DNA from: M55B127 sp035269185 | GTDB lineage: Bacteria; Bacillota; Halanaerobiia; Halanaerobiales; M55B127 | Assembly: GCA_964430875.1 (NCBI GenBank) | Contig: CAYSHP010000005.1 | Coordinates: 1-64,000, forward strand | Direction: 5' to 3' | DNA: 64,000 nucleotides | Part shown: piece after piece, positions 1 to 7,347 of the stretch | Position numbering within the stretch: the first letter of the stretch is position 1 | Layout: each line of letters starts with the position of its first letter | Notes under the pieces: generated by a model | What the model saw: the letters and a program-made list of their open reading frames with translations, nothing else | What the model was told of the DNA's origin: nothing | Databases searched by the model: none | Position numbers and translations under genes: made by a program

Positions 1-13
1 TAATTTCAAGCAT
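1..13 (-). CDS. livF: Start of LivF-type ABC ATPase (partial)
   Basis: An ATG at 13-11 on the minus strand lies one base after the livG stop and reads M-L-E-I before the window ends. LivF proteins commonly begin this way and livF usually follows livG, so this is very probably the second ATPase of the importer. Only four codons are visible, so the call rests on position. Confidence 0.6.
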
Positions 14-14
14 A

Positions 15-731
15 TTATTCTTCCTCCCCCAGGTAAGCAGCGATAACTTCTTTATCCTGTGAAACTTTCTCATAGGGACCTTCTGCTATAATTGAGCCTT
101 TATTTAAGACAATAACTTTATGAGTCAATTCTTTTACAACTTTCATTATATGTTCTACAACAACTATGGCTACATCTCTTTCGTGTAATTTTTTAACTAT
201 ATCAATTAATTCCCAGGTTTCTTCACTTGTTAAACCTGCCATAATTTCATCTAAGAATAACAGATCAGGATCAGCAGCTAAAGCTCTGCCTAACTCCACC
301 TTTTTTAATTCTAAAACAGTGAGTTCATCAATAGATTTATTCACGTTATCTAATTTTAAGAAATCACAGATCTCCATAGCTGATTTTCTGGCATCAGCTA
401 ATTTTTCTCCTTCACCGAATAAAGAACCTACCATAATATTTTCAATAGCAGAAAAGTTCTCTAGAGGTCGCACAATTTGGAAGGTCCTTGCAATACCCTT
501 CCTGTTTCTTATATGGGCAGGATTGTTTGTTACATCTTCATCGTTAAATATTATTGAACCTTTATTTACATCAAGAGTACCGGCAATTAAATTTATTACT
601 GTAGTTTTACCGGCTCCATTTGGTCCAATAATACCAAGAATCTCACCTTTATCAACTTCAAAACTTAAGTTATCTACAGCAACTAGTCCACCGAATCTTT
701 TTACAATATTATTAGCTTTAAGTGTGGGCAT
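15..731 (-). CDS. livG: Branched-chain amino acid-type ABC transporter ATPase LivG
   Basis: Cytoplasmic ATPase of a Liv-type importer. The Walker A motif GPNGAGKTT, the RTFQI segment typical of LivG, the D-E Walker B pair (LLFLDE) and the switch His (VVEHIM) are all present, and the 238-residue length is normal for the family. The frame opens further upstream at a TTG, but the ATG at 731 is preferred because a run of six G (743-738) sits 6 nt upstream as ribosome-binding site and the protein then begins M-P-T-L-K. It overlaps the end of livM by 14 bp, which indicates translational coupling. Liv-type systems also carry other small solutes such as amides, urea and aromatic acids, so the substrate is not fixed by sequence. 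Confidence 0.9.
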   Translation of the reverse strand: MPTLKANNIVKRFGGLVAVDNLSFEVDKGEILGIIGPNGAGKTTVINLIAGTLDVNKGSIIFNDEDVTNNPAHIRNRKGIARTFQIVRPLENFSAIENIMVGSLFGEGEKLADARKSAMEICDFLKLDNVNKSIDELTVLELKKVELGRALAADPDLLFLDEIMAGLTSEETWELIDIVKKLHERDVAIVVVEHIMKVVKELTHKVIVLNKGSIIAEGPYEKVSQDKEVIAAYLGEEE

Positions 732-1662
732 TGTCATCCCCCCCAACAATACTTCTCTTTAAAAATTTATTTCTAATAGGTTTGTAAACACCTTGAGGTA
801 AAAATAAAACTACTATAACGATGATAATTCCATATACTATTAAGTGCCCATAAGGCATTATTAGTTTTAGATATTCTGATATTAATCCTAATATCAAGGC
901 CCCTATAATCGGACCATTAGTAGTATATATTCCTCCAACTAAGGCCATCGCTAAGGGTAAGAGTAAAAAGTTAAGAGAAAAGGTACTTTCGGGATTAACA
1001 AAGGCATATTGTTGGACATAAGCAGCTCCCACTAATCCCTGTATAGCAGAAGTTACTACAAAAACAAATAGGAGATATTTAAAAACATCTATTCCACTTG
1101 ATTTTGCAGTTGTCTCATCATTCCTGATTGCATTGATTGCATAATGAATTCTGCTTCTTTTAAATACTTCTGAAATAGCTATTACTAATAAAGCTATTAC
1201 TAAAATCATATAATATATCTTAGTAGGATTACCGCCAAAGATTGCAGTACTTAACTGTGTTCCACTAGCACCACCGGTCAAATCGTCCATATTTCTAATT
1301 ATTACTGAAAAAACATGCGTTAATGCTAAAGTAGTAATTGCGAAATAAATCTGTCTCAATCTTAAGACAATAAAACCTAAGCCAAATGCAATGAGTCCTG
1401 CAAAAATTGCTCCCACTAATAAACTTAATAAAGGATTAAGCCCCAAATGAGCAACAATTAGAGCTGAGGCATAACCACCTAAGCCAAAAAATCCAGCTGT
1501 ACCAAAAGAAAGCTGTCCGGTTCTCAACATCATATCCCAACTAAGACTGAGTGCCATAAATATAAGAATTGTGGTGAATACACTCATGATATATGCGCCT
1601 ACATATAAGGGTAATGTTGCTGCAATAATTAATAAAATCAAAATAAATAGATTCTTTTTCAT
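718..1662 (-). CDS. livM: Branched-chain amino acid-type ABC permease LivM
   Basis: Integral membrane permease of 314 residues with about nine hydrophobic segments. It contains the LivM signature block around residues 45-60 (LSFGTAGFFGLGGYA) and the cytoplasmic loop GIDVFKYLLF that contacts the ATPase. Its ATG overlaps the livH stop by one base (TAATG), so the two permeases should be made in equal amounts. It would form the heteromeric channel with LivH. Confidence 0.9.
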   Translation of the reverse strand: MKKNLFILILLIIAATLPLYVGAYIMSVFTTILIFMALSLSWDMMLRTGQLSFGTAGFFGLGGYASALIVAHLGLNPLLSLLVGAIFAGLIAFGLGFIVLRLRQIYFAITTLALTHVFSVIIRNMDDLTGGASGTQLSTAIFGGNPTKIYYMILVIALLVIAISEVFKRSRIHYAINAIRNDETTAKSSGIDVFKYLLFVFVVTSAIQGLVGAAYVQQYAFVNPESTFSLNFLLLPLAMALVGGIYTTNGPIIGALILGLISEYLKLIMPYGHLIVYGIIIVIVVLFLPQGVYKPIRNKFLKRSIVGGDDNAHT

Positions 1663-2585
1663 TATTTAGCCCCCCTATACGATCTTGCAATAATTACTAT
1701 TATTAATACTCCAAAGAATACTATATCTGACCAACCACCATAGTTTGGGATATAATTAATAGCCGATTCACCAATACCAAGCAAAATACCTGCAAATAAT
1801 ATTCCATTTAAGTTACCTAAACCTGCCATGGCAGCTAATGCAAATGATTTCAAGGTAAAAGGTGAACCCACAGCTGGGAATATAGAGGTTCTAGGTAACA
1901 TTGTTCCTGCTACAATACCTAAAATTCCAACAGCTACAGCAAAGACAAATAGATATACATACTCTACATTTATACCAACTATTTTAGCTCCTTTAGGGTT
2001 TTGGCCGACTGCAAAAGTAGCCTGGCCTAAACGAGTTTTTTTCAAAAATAATTGTAAACCTATTAATACAGCTATTGCTGCTAATACATATAATAATTCA
2101 TAAGTACCAAATCTAAACCCAGCAATCTCAGTAGATGCATAGGCATAATTAGTATAGACATTTCTAGCTCTTGAGGTCCAAATAATATTAATGATCTCCA
2201 ATAAGACCAATGAAACTCCAAATGTAATCAAAAGTTGACTTAAATGACCTTCATTAACAACCTGTCTAACGGTTAATAAATATATAATCCCGCCTAAAAT
2301 TACTAAAAATATTACGGTGGGAATAATTGCAGCCAATGGATCCATTCCAAATCTGGAATTAAGCATATAAATAAAATAAAAACCTACAGTTAAAAACTCC
2401 CCATGAGCTAAGTTTAAAACACCTAATATACCTAACACTAAAGCCAGAGGTAAGGCTATTAAAGCATATAAACTACCTCTCTGAAGTCCATCCATCAATG
2501 CATGGGGATTCCAAATACCGACAATTATCATAAATATTGCTAAAAATAATAATATCGAATATGTTTTCTTAAGAGAAAGTGACAT
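1662..2585 (-). CDS. livH: Branched-chain amino acid-type ABC permease LivH
   Basis: Second permease, 307 residues from the ATG at 2585. This start is preferred over an upstream in-frame codon because a strong GGAGGGG lies just before it and the product begins M-S-L-S-L-K-K followed directly by the first membrane segment. Family blocks are visible: GSLYALIALPLALVLGILG near the N-terminus, LNLAHGEF, and the loop VGINVEYVYLF. It follows livK after a 9-bp GC-rich hairpin. Confidence 0.9.
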   Translation of the reverse strand: MSLSLKKTYSILLFLAIFMIIVGIWNPHALMDGLQRGSLYALIALPLALVLGILGVLNLAHGEFLTVGFYFIYMLNSRFGMDPLAAIIPTVIFLVILGGIIYLLTVRQVVNEGHLSQLLITFGVSLVLLEIINIIWTSRARNVYTNYAYASTEIAGFRFGTYELLYVLAAIAVLIGLQLFLKKTRLGQATFAVGQNPKGAKIVGINVEYVYLFVFAVAVGILGIVAGTMLPRTSIFPAVGSPFTLKSFALAAMAGLGNLNGILFAGILLGIGESAINYIPNYGGWSDIVFFGVLIIVIIARSYRGAK

Positions 2586-2627
2586 TTTTCCCCTCCATCC
2601 TTCATGAAATTTTTTATTAATAAATAA

Positions 2628-2653
2628 CAGCCGGGCCAATCACAGCCCGGCTG
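2628..2653 (-). promoter_or_regulatory. Intercistronic GC-rich hairpin between livK and livH
   Basis: CAGCCGGGC (2628-2636) and GCCCGGCTG (2645-2653) form a perfect 9-bp stem with an 8-nt loop, just after the livK stop on the minus strand. The T-rich stretch downstream is interrupted, so termination would be partial. Such hairpins commonly stabilise binding-protein mRNA and lower permease expression. Confidence 0.75.
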
Positions 2654-2666
2654 ACTGATTGACTAA

Positions 2667-3908
2667 TTACCAGGAAAAGGGATATTCAACTTCAGCAGTT
2701 GAAACATCAAATGGCCAAATTACATGCTGTTTACCATCCTGATACTGTAATATCTTTTGAGCTGTAAATCCTTGGTGTTTAATAATATTACTTGGTGAAA
2801 TTTCTAAAGTAGTACCTAATGGTGAATCATAAGTTGTATTTTCCAAAGAAGTAATTAACGCTTCTTTTTCTAATGTTCCAGCTTCACGAATTGCTTTAGC
2901 TAGATACATAATATTAGTATATCCTAATGGAGCAAAATAAGTTGCAGGTCTTTCACCATGCATTTTAATATACTCTTCCCAGAAATGAGCTGCTGGATCA
3001 CTTACTTGCCTTAAAGCTGGTGCCCACATTCCATAAAGAATAACTTTATCAGAAAGTGGATTAGCTTCAAAGTCTGCAGGCCATCCTGGAGGAGCTCCTA
3101 CATATAATGATGGTTCAAATCCAACTTCTCTTGATTGTGCTAGAATTGGAACCGCATCTGCACCATATCCAGCCCAAATAAATAGATCTGGATTATATTC
3201 TTTTGCTTGACGTAACATAGCGCGATATTCTCCGCCACCTAAAGCAGCACTCTTAAAGGAAGCACCTTCAAATTCTTCCATGATATCTGAAAATGGACCT
3301 TCACCTTCTTGAGCACTTTCAAACATTGATTGGTAAGCATTATATGAATCAGTACCAAAAGCACCTTCTTCATAGGCTAAGAAAACTTTGCCTACTTCAA
3401 TATCTTCATATTTTTCAGCTATAGCGGTCCAACCTCTTCCATAGCTTGCTCCCTGTTGGTAATCCCAGGGATGTAAGTGGAAATACCAGTCAGCATCTGC
3501 ACCTACAGCTTCTTCAGCTTTATGAGAAGCAGCACCTGCCCAAACAGTTATTTTCTTATACTTTTTAAGACTAGGAATTTGAGCCTGGTGAACACCACTT
3601 GACATACCGCCAACAAAGAAATCTACTTCATCAACAGTAGCTAATTTATCAATAGCTGCTGCACCTTTTTCAGGTTTGAATTCACTATCAACAACTACCA
3701 ATTCTACTGGTCTGCCTAAAAGTCCACCATTATCATTAATTTCTTTAACAGCTAGTTCCATAGCATTTGTGGACTGTCTACCAGTAATATCACCTAATGG
3801 ATTTACTGCACCAATTTTAATTGGATCTTCTTGTGCCATAGTACTAAGACTAAAAGCAAAAGCTAAAACAAATACTAACGAAATAATTAATAAACTATTT
3901 CTCTTCAA
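2667..3908 (-). CDS. livK: Liv-type periplasmic substrate-binding protein
   Basis: Extracytoplasmic solute receptor of 413 residues (type I periplasmic binding fold, Peripla_BP_6 family). Residues 1-25 form a signal peptide ending in an A-x-A-like site (STMAQ) with no lipobox cysteine, so the protein should be soluble in a periplasm. The mature start IKIGAVNPLGDITG and the segment NGGLLGRPVELVVVDSE are typical of the family. The tryptophan-rich middle (HLHPWDYQQG) resembles binding proteins for amides or keto-acids as much as amino acids. The 109 bp upstream, after the CoA-transferase gene, shows no clear terminator, so the Liv genes may be partly co-transcribed with the acyl-CoA operon. Confidence 0.85.
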   Translation of the reverse strand: MKRNSLLIISLVFVLAFAFSLSTMAQEDPIKIGAVNPLGDITGRQSTNAMELAVKEINDNGGLLGRPVELVVVDSEFKPEKGAAAIDKLATVDEVDFFVGGMSSGVHQAQIPSLKKYKKITVWAGAASHKAEEAVGADADWYFHLHPWDYQQGASYGRGWTAIAEKYEDIEVGKVFLAYEEGAFGTDSYNAYQSMFESAQEGEGPFSDIMEEFEGASFKSAALGGGEYRAMLRQAKEYNPDLFIWAGYGADAVPILAQSREVGFEPSLYVGAPPGWPADFEANPLSDKVILYGMWAPALRQVSDPAAHFWEEYIKMHGERPATYFAPLGYTNIMYLAKAIREAGTLEKEALITSLENTTYDSPLGTTLEISPSNIIKHQGFTAQKILQYQDGKQHVIWPFDVSTAEVEYPFSW

Positions 3909-4017
3909 TTTATAATCCCCCTTAAATCCTTATTATAATAATCGAACTCTTTAAATTAATCTACTAAAATGTAATCATAATATTTTCCACTATCACATCC
4001 TTTCAATCTAATTTTAT

Positions 4018-5310
4018 CTACCAGATCTTTAATTCATTAGCTCTTTCTCTAATTTCATCTCTAAAATCTGGATGTGCTATACTAATCATAGCATCAACTC
4101 GATCCCTTATACTTTTGCCTTTAAGATGAGCAACACCATATTCAGTAACTACATAGTCGATATCATTTCTTCCTAAAGTAATTTTAGATCCTTGTGGAAG
4201 TTGAGCTAAAATTGTAGATACTTCACCACCTTTGGCAGTAGATCTTAAGGCTATTATACCTTTGCCACCTTCTGATCTTTGGGCTCCTCGATGAGTATCT
4301 ACTTGACCACCGGTACCACTATAATGCTTATTACCAATGGCTTCAGAACATACCTGTCCAGTTACATCCACTTGCAAAGCAGTATTTACACTAACCATTT
4401 TGTGATTTTGACCTAAAACATAAGGATCATTCGTTACTTTGCCCTGTTGAAATTCAACTGCAAGATTTTTATCAATAAAGTCATATAGCTTTTGGGTTCC
4501 TAATGCAAAAGTACCGACCATTTTACCTTTCCATAAGGTTTTCATTTTGTTAGTGATTACACCTTTATTGAAAAGATCAACCATTCCATCTGTAAACATT
4601 TCAGTATGAACACCTAAATCTTTTTTATCAGTTAAATGTTCGGTAATCGCATTCGGAATACCGCCAATACCTAATTGGATAGTTGAGCCATCTTCAATAA
4701 GGTCTGCTACATTTTGTCCAATCTGTTCTTCTACTTCACCAGGTTCAATATATGGTAATTCAATCAGTGGAGCATTATTTTCAACAACAAAATCTACATC
4801 AGAAACATGTACTTGAGTATCACCTAAGGTCCAGGGTAAATTTTCATTAATTTCTAATACTACCATATCTATATTTTCTACCATTTGCTTTTCATAAGTT
4901 AATCCAAGTGAAAGTGAAAAGAAACCATTTTTATCCATTGAAGTGGCAGTTCCCCAAAAAATATTAATATTGTCATTTTCTATTTTCATAGTACCAGCTT
5001 CATGTAAATTATTGGGAATATAAGTTACATTTCCGTGTTTGTGATTGGCTCGGTCACCAGGACCATAAAACCAGGTCTCATTTAAAAAATGCCCCTTCAT
5101 TTCCGGTTTTAAAAAATCATAATCTCCCATCATTAAACAGGAAACAACATTAACATTATCTAGTTCATCTTTGTGTTTTCCAAGTTCAGATAAAAGACCT
5201 TGTGGTTCCGAACCCGCCATGGCTGTGGCAACTTTCATATTGGATTCTACTTTTGAAACTGCTTCTGGTATTGTAATTAATTTATCGTTATATAGTTCTT
5301 GGAAATCCAT
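4018..5310 (-). CDS. Acetyl-CoA hydrolase/CoA-transferase family protein
   Basis: A 430-residue member of the family that includes 4-hydroxybutyrate CoA-transferase, butyryl-CoA:acetate CoA-transferase and succinyl-CoA:acetate CoA-transferase (Cat1/Cat2/AbfT). It moves CoA between acetyl-CoA and a short-chain acid through a glutamyl-CoA thioester. The likely catalytic Glu is E237 in HTEMFTDGMVDL. The oxyanion/CoA loop GIGGIPNAI (about 214-222) and the GTGGQVD block are present. Third gene of the operon, 27 nt after the reductase. The acid used cannot be read from sequence; with a reductase and a thiolase nearby, 3-hydroxybutyrate, acetoacetate or a homologue is a reasonable guess. Confidence 0.85.
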   Translation of the reverse strand: MDFQELYNDKLITIPEAVSKVESNMKVATAMAGSEPQGLLSELGKHKDELDNVNVVSCLMMGDYDFLKPEMKGHFLNETWFYGPGDRANHKHGNVTYIPNNLHEAGTMKIENDNINIFWGTATSMDKNGFFSLSLGLTYEKQMVENIDMVVLEINENLPWTLGDTQVHVSDVDFVVENNAPLIELPYIEPGEVEEQIGQNVADLIEDGSTIQLGIGGIPNAITEHLTDKKDLGVHTEMFTDGMVDLFNKGVITNKMKTLWKGKMVGTFALGTQKLYDFIDKNLAVEFQQGKVTNDPYVLGQNHKMVSVNTALQVDVTGQVCSEAIGNKHYSGTGGQVDTHRGAQRSEGGKGIIALRSTAKGGEVSTILAQLPQGSKITLGRNDIDYVVTEYGVAHLKGKSIRDRVDAMISIAHPDFRDEIRERANELKIW

Positions 5311-5337
5311 TAATCTTCCTCCTTTTTAGAACAAAAC

Positions 5338-6078
5338 TTATAAGCTGATTCCACCATTGACATCTAAAATAGTACCATTACAGTAATCTCCAGATTCGGC
5401 CGCCAAATATAAATAAGCATTGGCAACATCTTCAGGATCTCCTAATTTTCCAAATGGTACTTTAGCTCTAAGTTTGTCTAATACCTTTTCTGGTATTTTA
5501 GCAACCATCTCAGTCATAATATAACCAGGAGCAACAGCGTTTACGTTTACACCTTTGCCACCTAATTCTTTTGCCCAGGTTTTTGTCATACCAATTACAC
5601 CTGCTTTAGTTGCAGAATAATTTGTTTGGCCAATATTTCCCTGTTCACCTACAACAGAAGAAGTATTAATAATTTTACCTTCCCCTTTTTCCATCATTAA
5701 TGGTGCAACTGCTTTTGTACAGTTAAATACACCTTTTAAATTAATATCTACTACTTTATTCCATTGATCATGACTCATTTTAGTTAAAAATGAATCTGCA
5801 GTTACTCCTGCATTATTGATGAGAATATCAATAGTATCATATTTTTCTACAGTTTTATCAACCATATCTTGAACTTGTTCCCAATCAGATACATCTACAT
5901 TAATAAAAGATGCTTCTCCACCATTTTCATTAATTTTATTTGCAACTTCTTTACCTGCTTCTGCATCAAAATCAGCAATAACTACTTTTGCTCCTTCATC
6001 AGCAAACTTAAAAGCTCCAGCTTTACCAATACCACTTCCAGCACCAGTGATAATGGCAACTTTATCTTTTAATCTCAT
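5338..6078 (-). CDS. Short-chain dehydrogenase, FabG/PhaB-type 3-oxoacyl reductase
   Basis: A 246-residue classical SDR that should reduce or oxidise a 3-keto/3-hydroxyacyl thioester with NAD(P)H. The nucleotide motif TGAGSGIG is at residues 11-18, NNAG lies in the middle, and the catalytic Ser-Tyr-Lys set appears as SSVVGEQGNIGQTNYSATK. The C-terminus GTILDVNGGISL is typical of FabG and acetoacetyl-CoA reductases. The ATG at 6078 is chosen because GGAGG lies 7 nt upstream; the frame extends further but without a ribosome-binding site. It sits between a condensing enzyme and a CoA-transferase, which points to acyl-CoA rather than acyl-ACP substrates, though this is inference. Confidence 0.85.
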   Translation of the reverse strand: MRLKDKVAIITGAGSGIGKAGAFKFADEGAKVVIADFDAEAGKEVANKINENGGEASFINVDVSDWEQVQDMVDKTVEKYDTIDILINNAGVTADSFLTKMSHDQWNKVVDINLKGVFNCTKAVAPLMMEKGEGKIINTSSVVGEQGNIGQTNYSATKAGVIGMTKTWAKELGGKGVNVNAVAPGYIMTEMVAKIPEKVLDKLRAKVPFGKLGDPEDVANAYLYLAAESGDYCNGTILDVNGGISL

Positions 6079-6112
6079 ATAAAAACCTCCAATTTTTTTT
6101 ACTTTTAAAAAT

Positions 6113-7123
6113 TTATCCCCATTCAATTGTAAGGGCATTCCAGGCATAACCAATTCCAGCACTAACAAAGACCACTATATCGCCTGGTTTAACTTTACCT
6201 TGATCAAGGGCTAATTCTAAAGAGATAATTTGATCATTTTGTCCAATATGTCCATATTCATCCAAATAAATACTCTGCTCTTCAGTCAAACCTAACTGAT
6301 CAAGCATAAACTTATGGGCTGAATATTTCATATGAAGAATTGCAATATAGTCTACATCATCCATTTCATAACCGCTTCTTTTAACAGAATCTTTTACTAC
6401 CCCGACAAAATTATCTATAGAAACTTCGTTTAGTCTTTCTTTCATAAATTCAGGTTCCAATACATCGAGATGATGTTCATTATTTTCCAATCCTTCTGCG
6501 GTCAATTCTTTTTTAGTTCCTCCCGCAGGAACAACTACAGATTCAGATAAAGAACCATCTGTCCTAGCGGTAGCCTCCAAAATAGAATTTTTTCCTAAAC
6601 CTTTTTTTAATATAACGGCTGTACCCCCAGCTCCTAAATTATACATGAAAGAAACTTTAGGATTATCAAAATCAATTAAATCACCATTCCGATAACCTGA
6701 ACCAATTAATACTGTATCCATGTTTTCATTATTAAGCATCATATCTTTAGCAACTTTCATCGCCATGATCATTGTTCCACAACGTAAAGCAATATCAAAC
6801 GCCCATGCATTATATGCTCCTATTTCATGTTGTAGTTTAATTGAAGCTGTCCACATTGGATACTCTTTATGTTCTGCACCTGCCCATATAACTAAATCAA
6901 TATCTTCTGGATCAATTCCCGCTTTTTGAATTGCCGTGTTGGAAGCTTTAATACCCATTTCACAGGTATGGTCTTCTTTACCCGGAATAGGCTTTTTTGT
7001 TATGCCAAACTTTTCTCTGATAACATCTTCAGGTATATCAGTTTTTTCAGCTATCTCACTACTATCCATATAGTTATCTGGAATATAAACTCCAGTTGAC
7101 AGAATACCTACGTTATCTTTCAC
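6113..7123 (-). CDS. KAS III-like condensing enzyme with altered active site
   Basis: A 336-residue thiolase-fold protein of the FabH/KAS III superfamily. The nucleophile is C115 in FDIALRCGTM and the first active-site His is H264 (AILHMKY). The usual third residue, the Asn of the YGNTSAAS block, appears as His: the aligned segment is EYGHIGQND (about residues 289-297), giving a Cys-His-His set. The GTG start has GGGGGTG 5 nt upstream. It is first in the operon with the reductase and CoA-transferase, driven by two tandem box-bearing promoters. It is unlikely to be the housekeeping FabH; a role in making or cleaving a beta-ketoacyl-CoA is plausible but unproven. Confidence 0.75.
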   Translation of the reverse strand: MKDNVGILSTGVYIPDNYMDSSEIAEKTDIPEDVIREKFGITKKPIPGKEDHTCEMGIKASNTAIQKAGIDPEDIDLVIWAGAEHKEYPMWTASIKLQHEIGAYNAWAFDIALRCGTMIMAMKVAKDMMLNNENMDTVLIGSGYRNGDLIDFDNPKVSFMYNLGAGGTAVILKKGLGKNSILEATARTDGSLSESVVVPAGGTKKELTAEGLENNEHHLDVLEPEFMKERLNEVSIDNFVGVVKDSVKRSGYEMDDVDYIAILHMKYSAHKFMLDQLGLTEEQSIYLDEYGHIGQNDQIISLELALDQGKVKPGDIVVFVSAGIGYAWNALTIEWG

Positions 7124-7155
7124 TACTTCACCCCCATTTATTATTTGTTGTTAAT

Positions 7156-7200
7156 ATTATAAATATAAATAGTTACTACAATGTTGCATTGCAGTTACAA
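7156..7200 (-). promoter_or_regulatory. Promoter P1 of acyl-CoA operon with three direct-repeat boxes
   Basis: On the minus strand three 8-nt boxes start at 7200 (TTGTAACT), 7189 (ATGCAACA) and 7178 (TAGTAACT), exactly 11 nt apart. Nine nt after the last box is a perfect -10, TATAAT (7161-7156). A weaker fourth box may lie at 7211-7204. No good -35 exists at the expected place, which the boxes cover, so the promoter looks activator-dependent. Confidence 0.75.
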
Positions 7201-7241
7201 GGTTATTACATTTTTGAGTTATTCGTATCATCACTGTCTTA

Positions 7242-7285
7242 ATTATAATAAAATATAGTTACAAAACAGTTGCAATAAGTTACAA
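7242..7285 (-). promoter_or_regulatory. Promoter P2 of acyl-CoA operon, same box layout
   Basis: Boxes TTGTAACT (from 7285), TTGCAACT (from 7275) and TTGTAACT (from 7264) on the minus strand are followed by 9 nt and then TATAAT (7247-7242). The spacing of box 3 to the -10 is identical to P1 and to the thiolase promoter. It lies directly after the regulator terminator and reads through P1 into the condensing-enzyme gene. Confidence 0.75.
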
Positions 7286-7298
7286 AGTGATTATAAAT

Positions 7299-7324
7299 AA
7301 AAAAATCCAGGCTAAAAGCCCGGA
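7299..7324 (-). terminator. Intrinsic terminator of the SARP-like regulator gene
   Basis: On the minus strand TCCGGGCT and AGCCTGGA form an 8-bp stem with one G-U pair and a 3-nt loop, followed by seven T. It isolates the regulator transcript from promoter P2, whose first box begins 14 nt further on. Confidence 0.85.
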
Positions 7325-7347
7325 TGTGGGTTATTCTTTGAACTTAT

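Noticed and set aside
3909..4017. Separate strong promoter for livK
   Set aside because: A TATAAT-like hexamer exists near 3930, but no matching -35 or TTGYAACT boxes were found, so I did not list it.
7306..7324. Hairpin next to the P2 boxes as an operator for the regulator
   Set aside because: The stem plus T-run reads as an intrinsic terminator for the regulator gene; the boxes do not overlap it.
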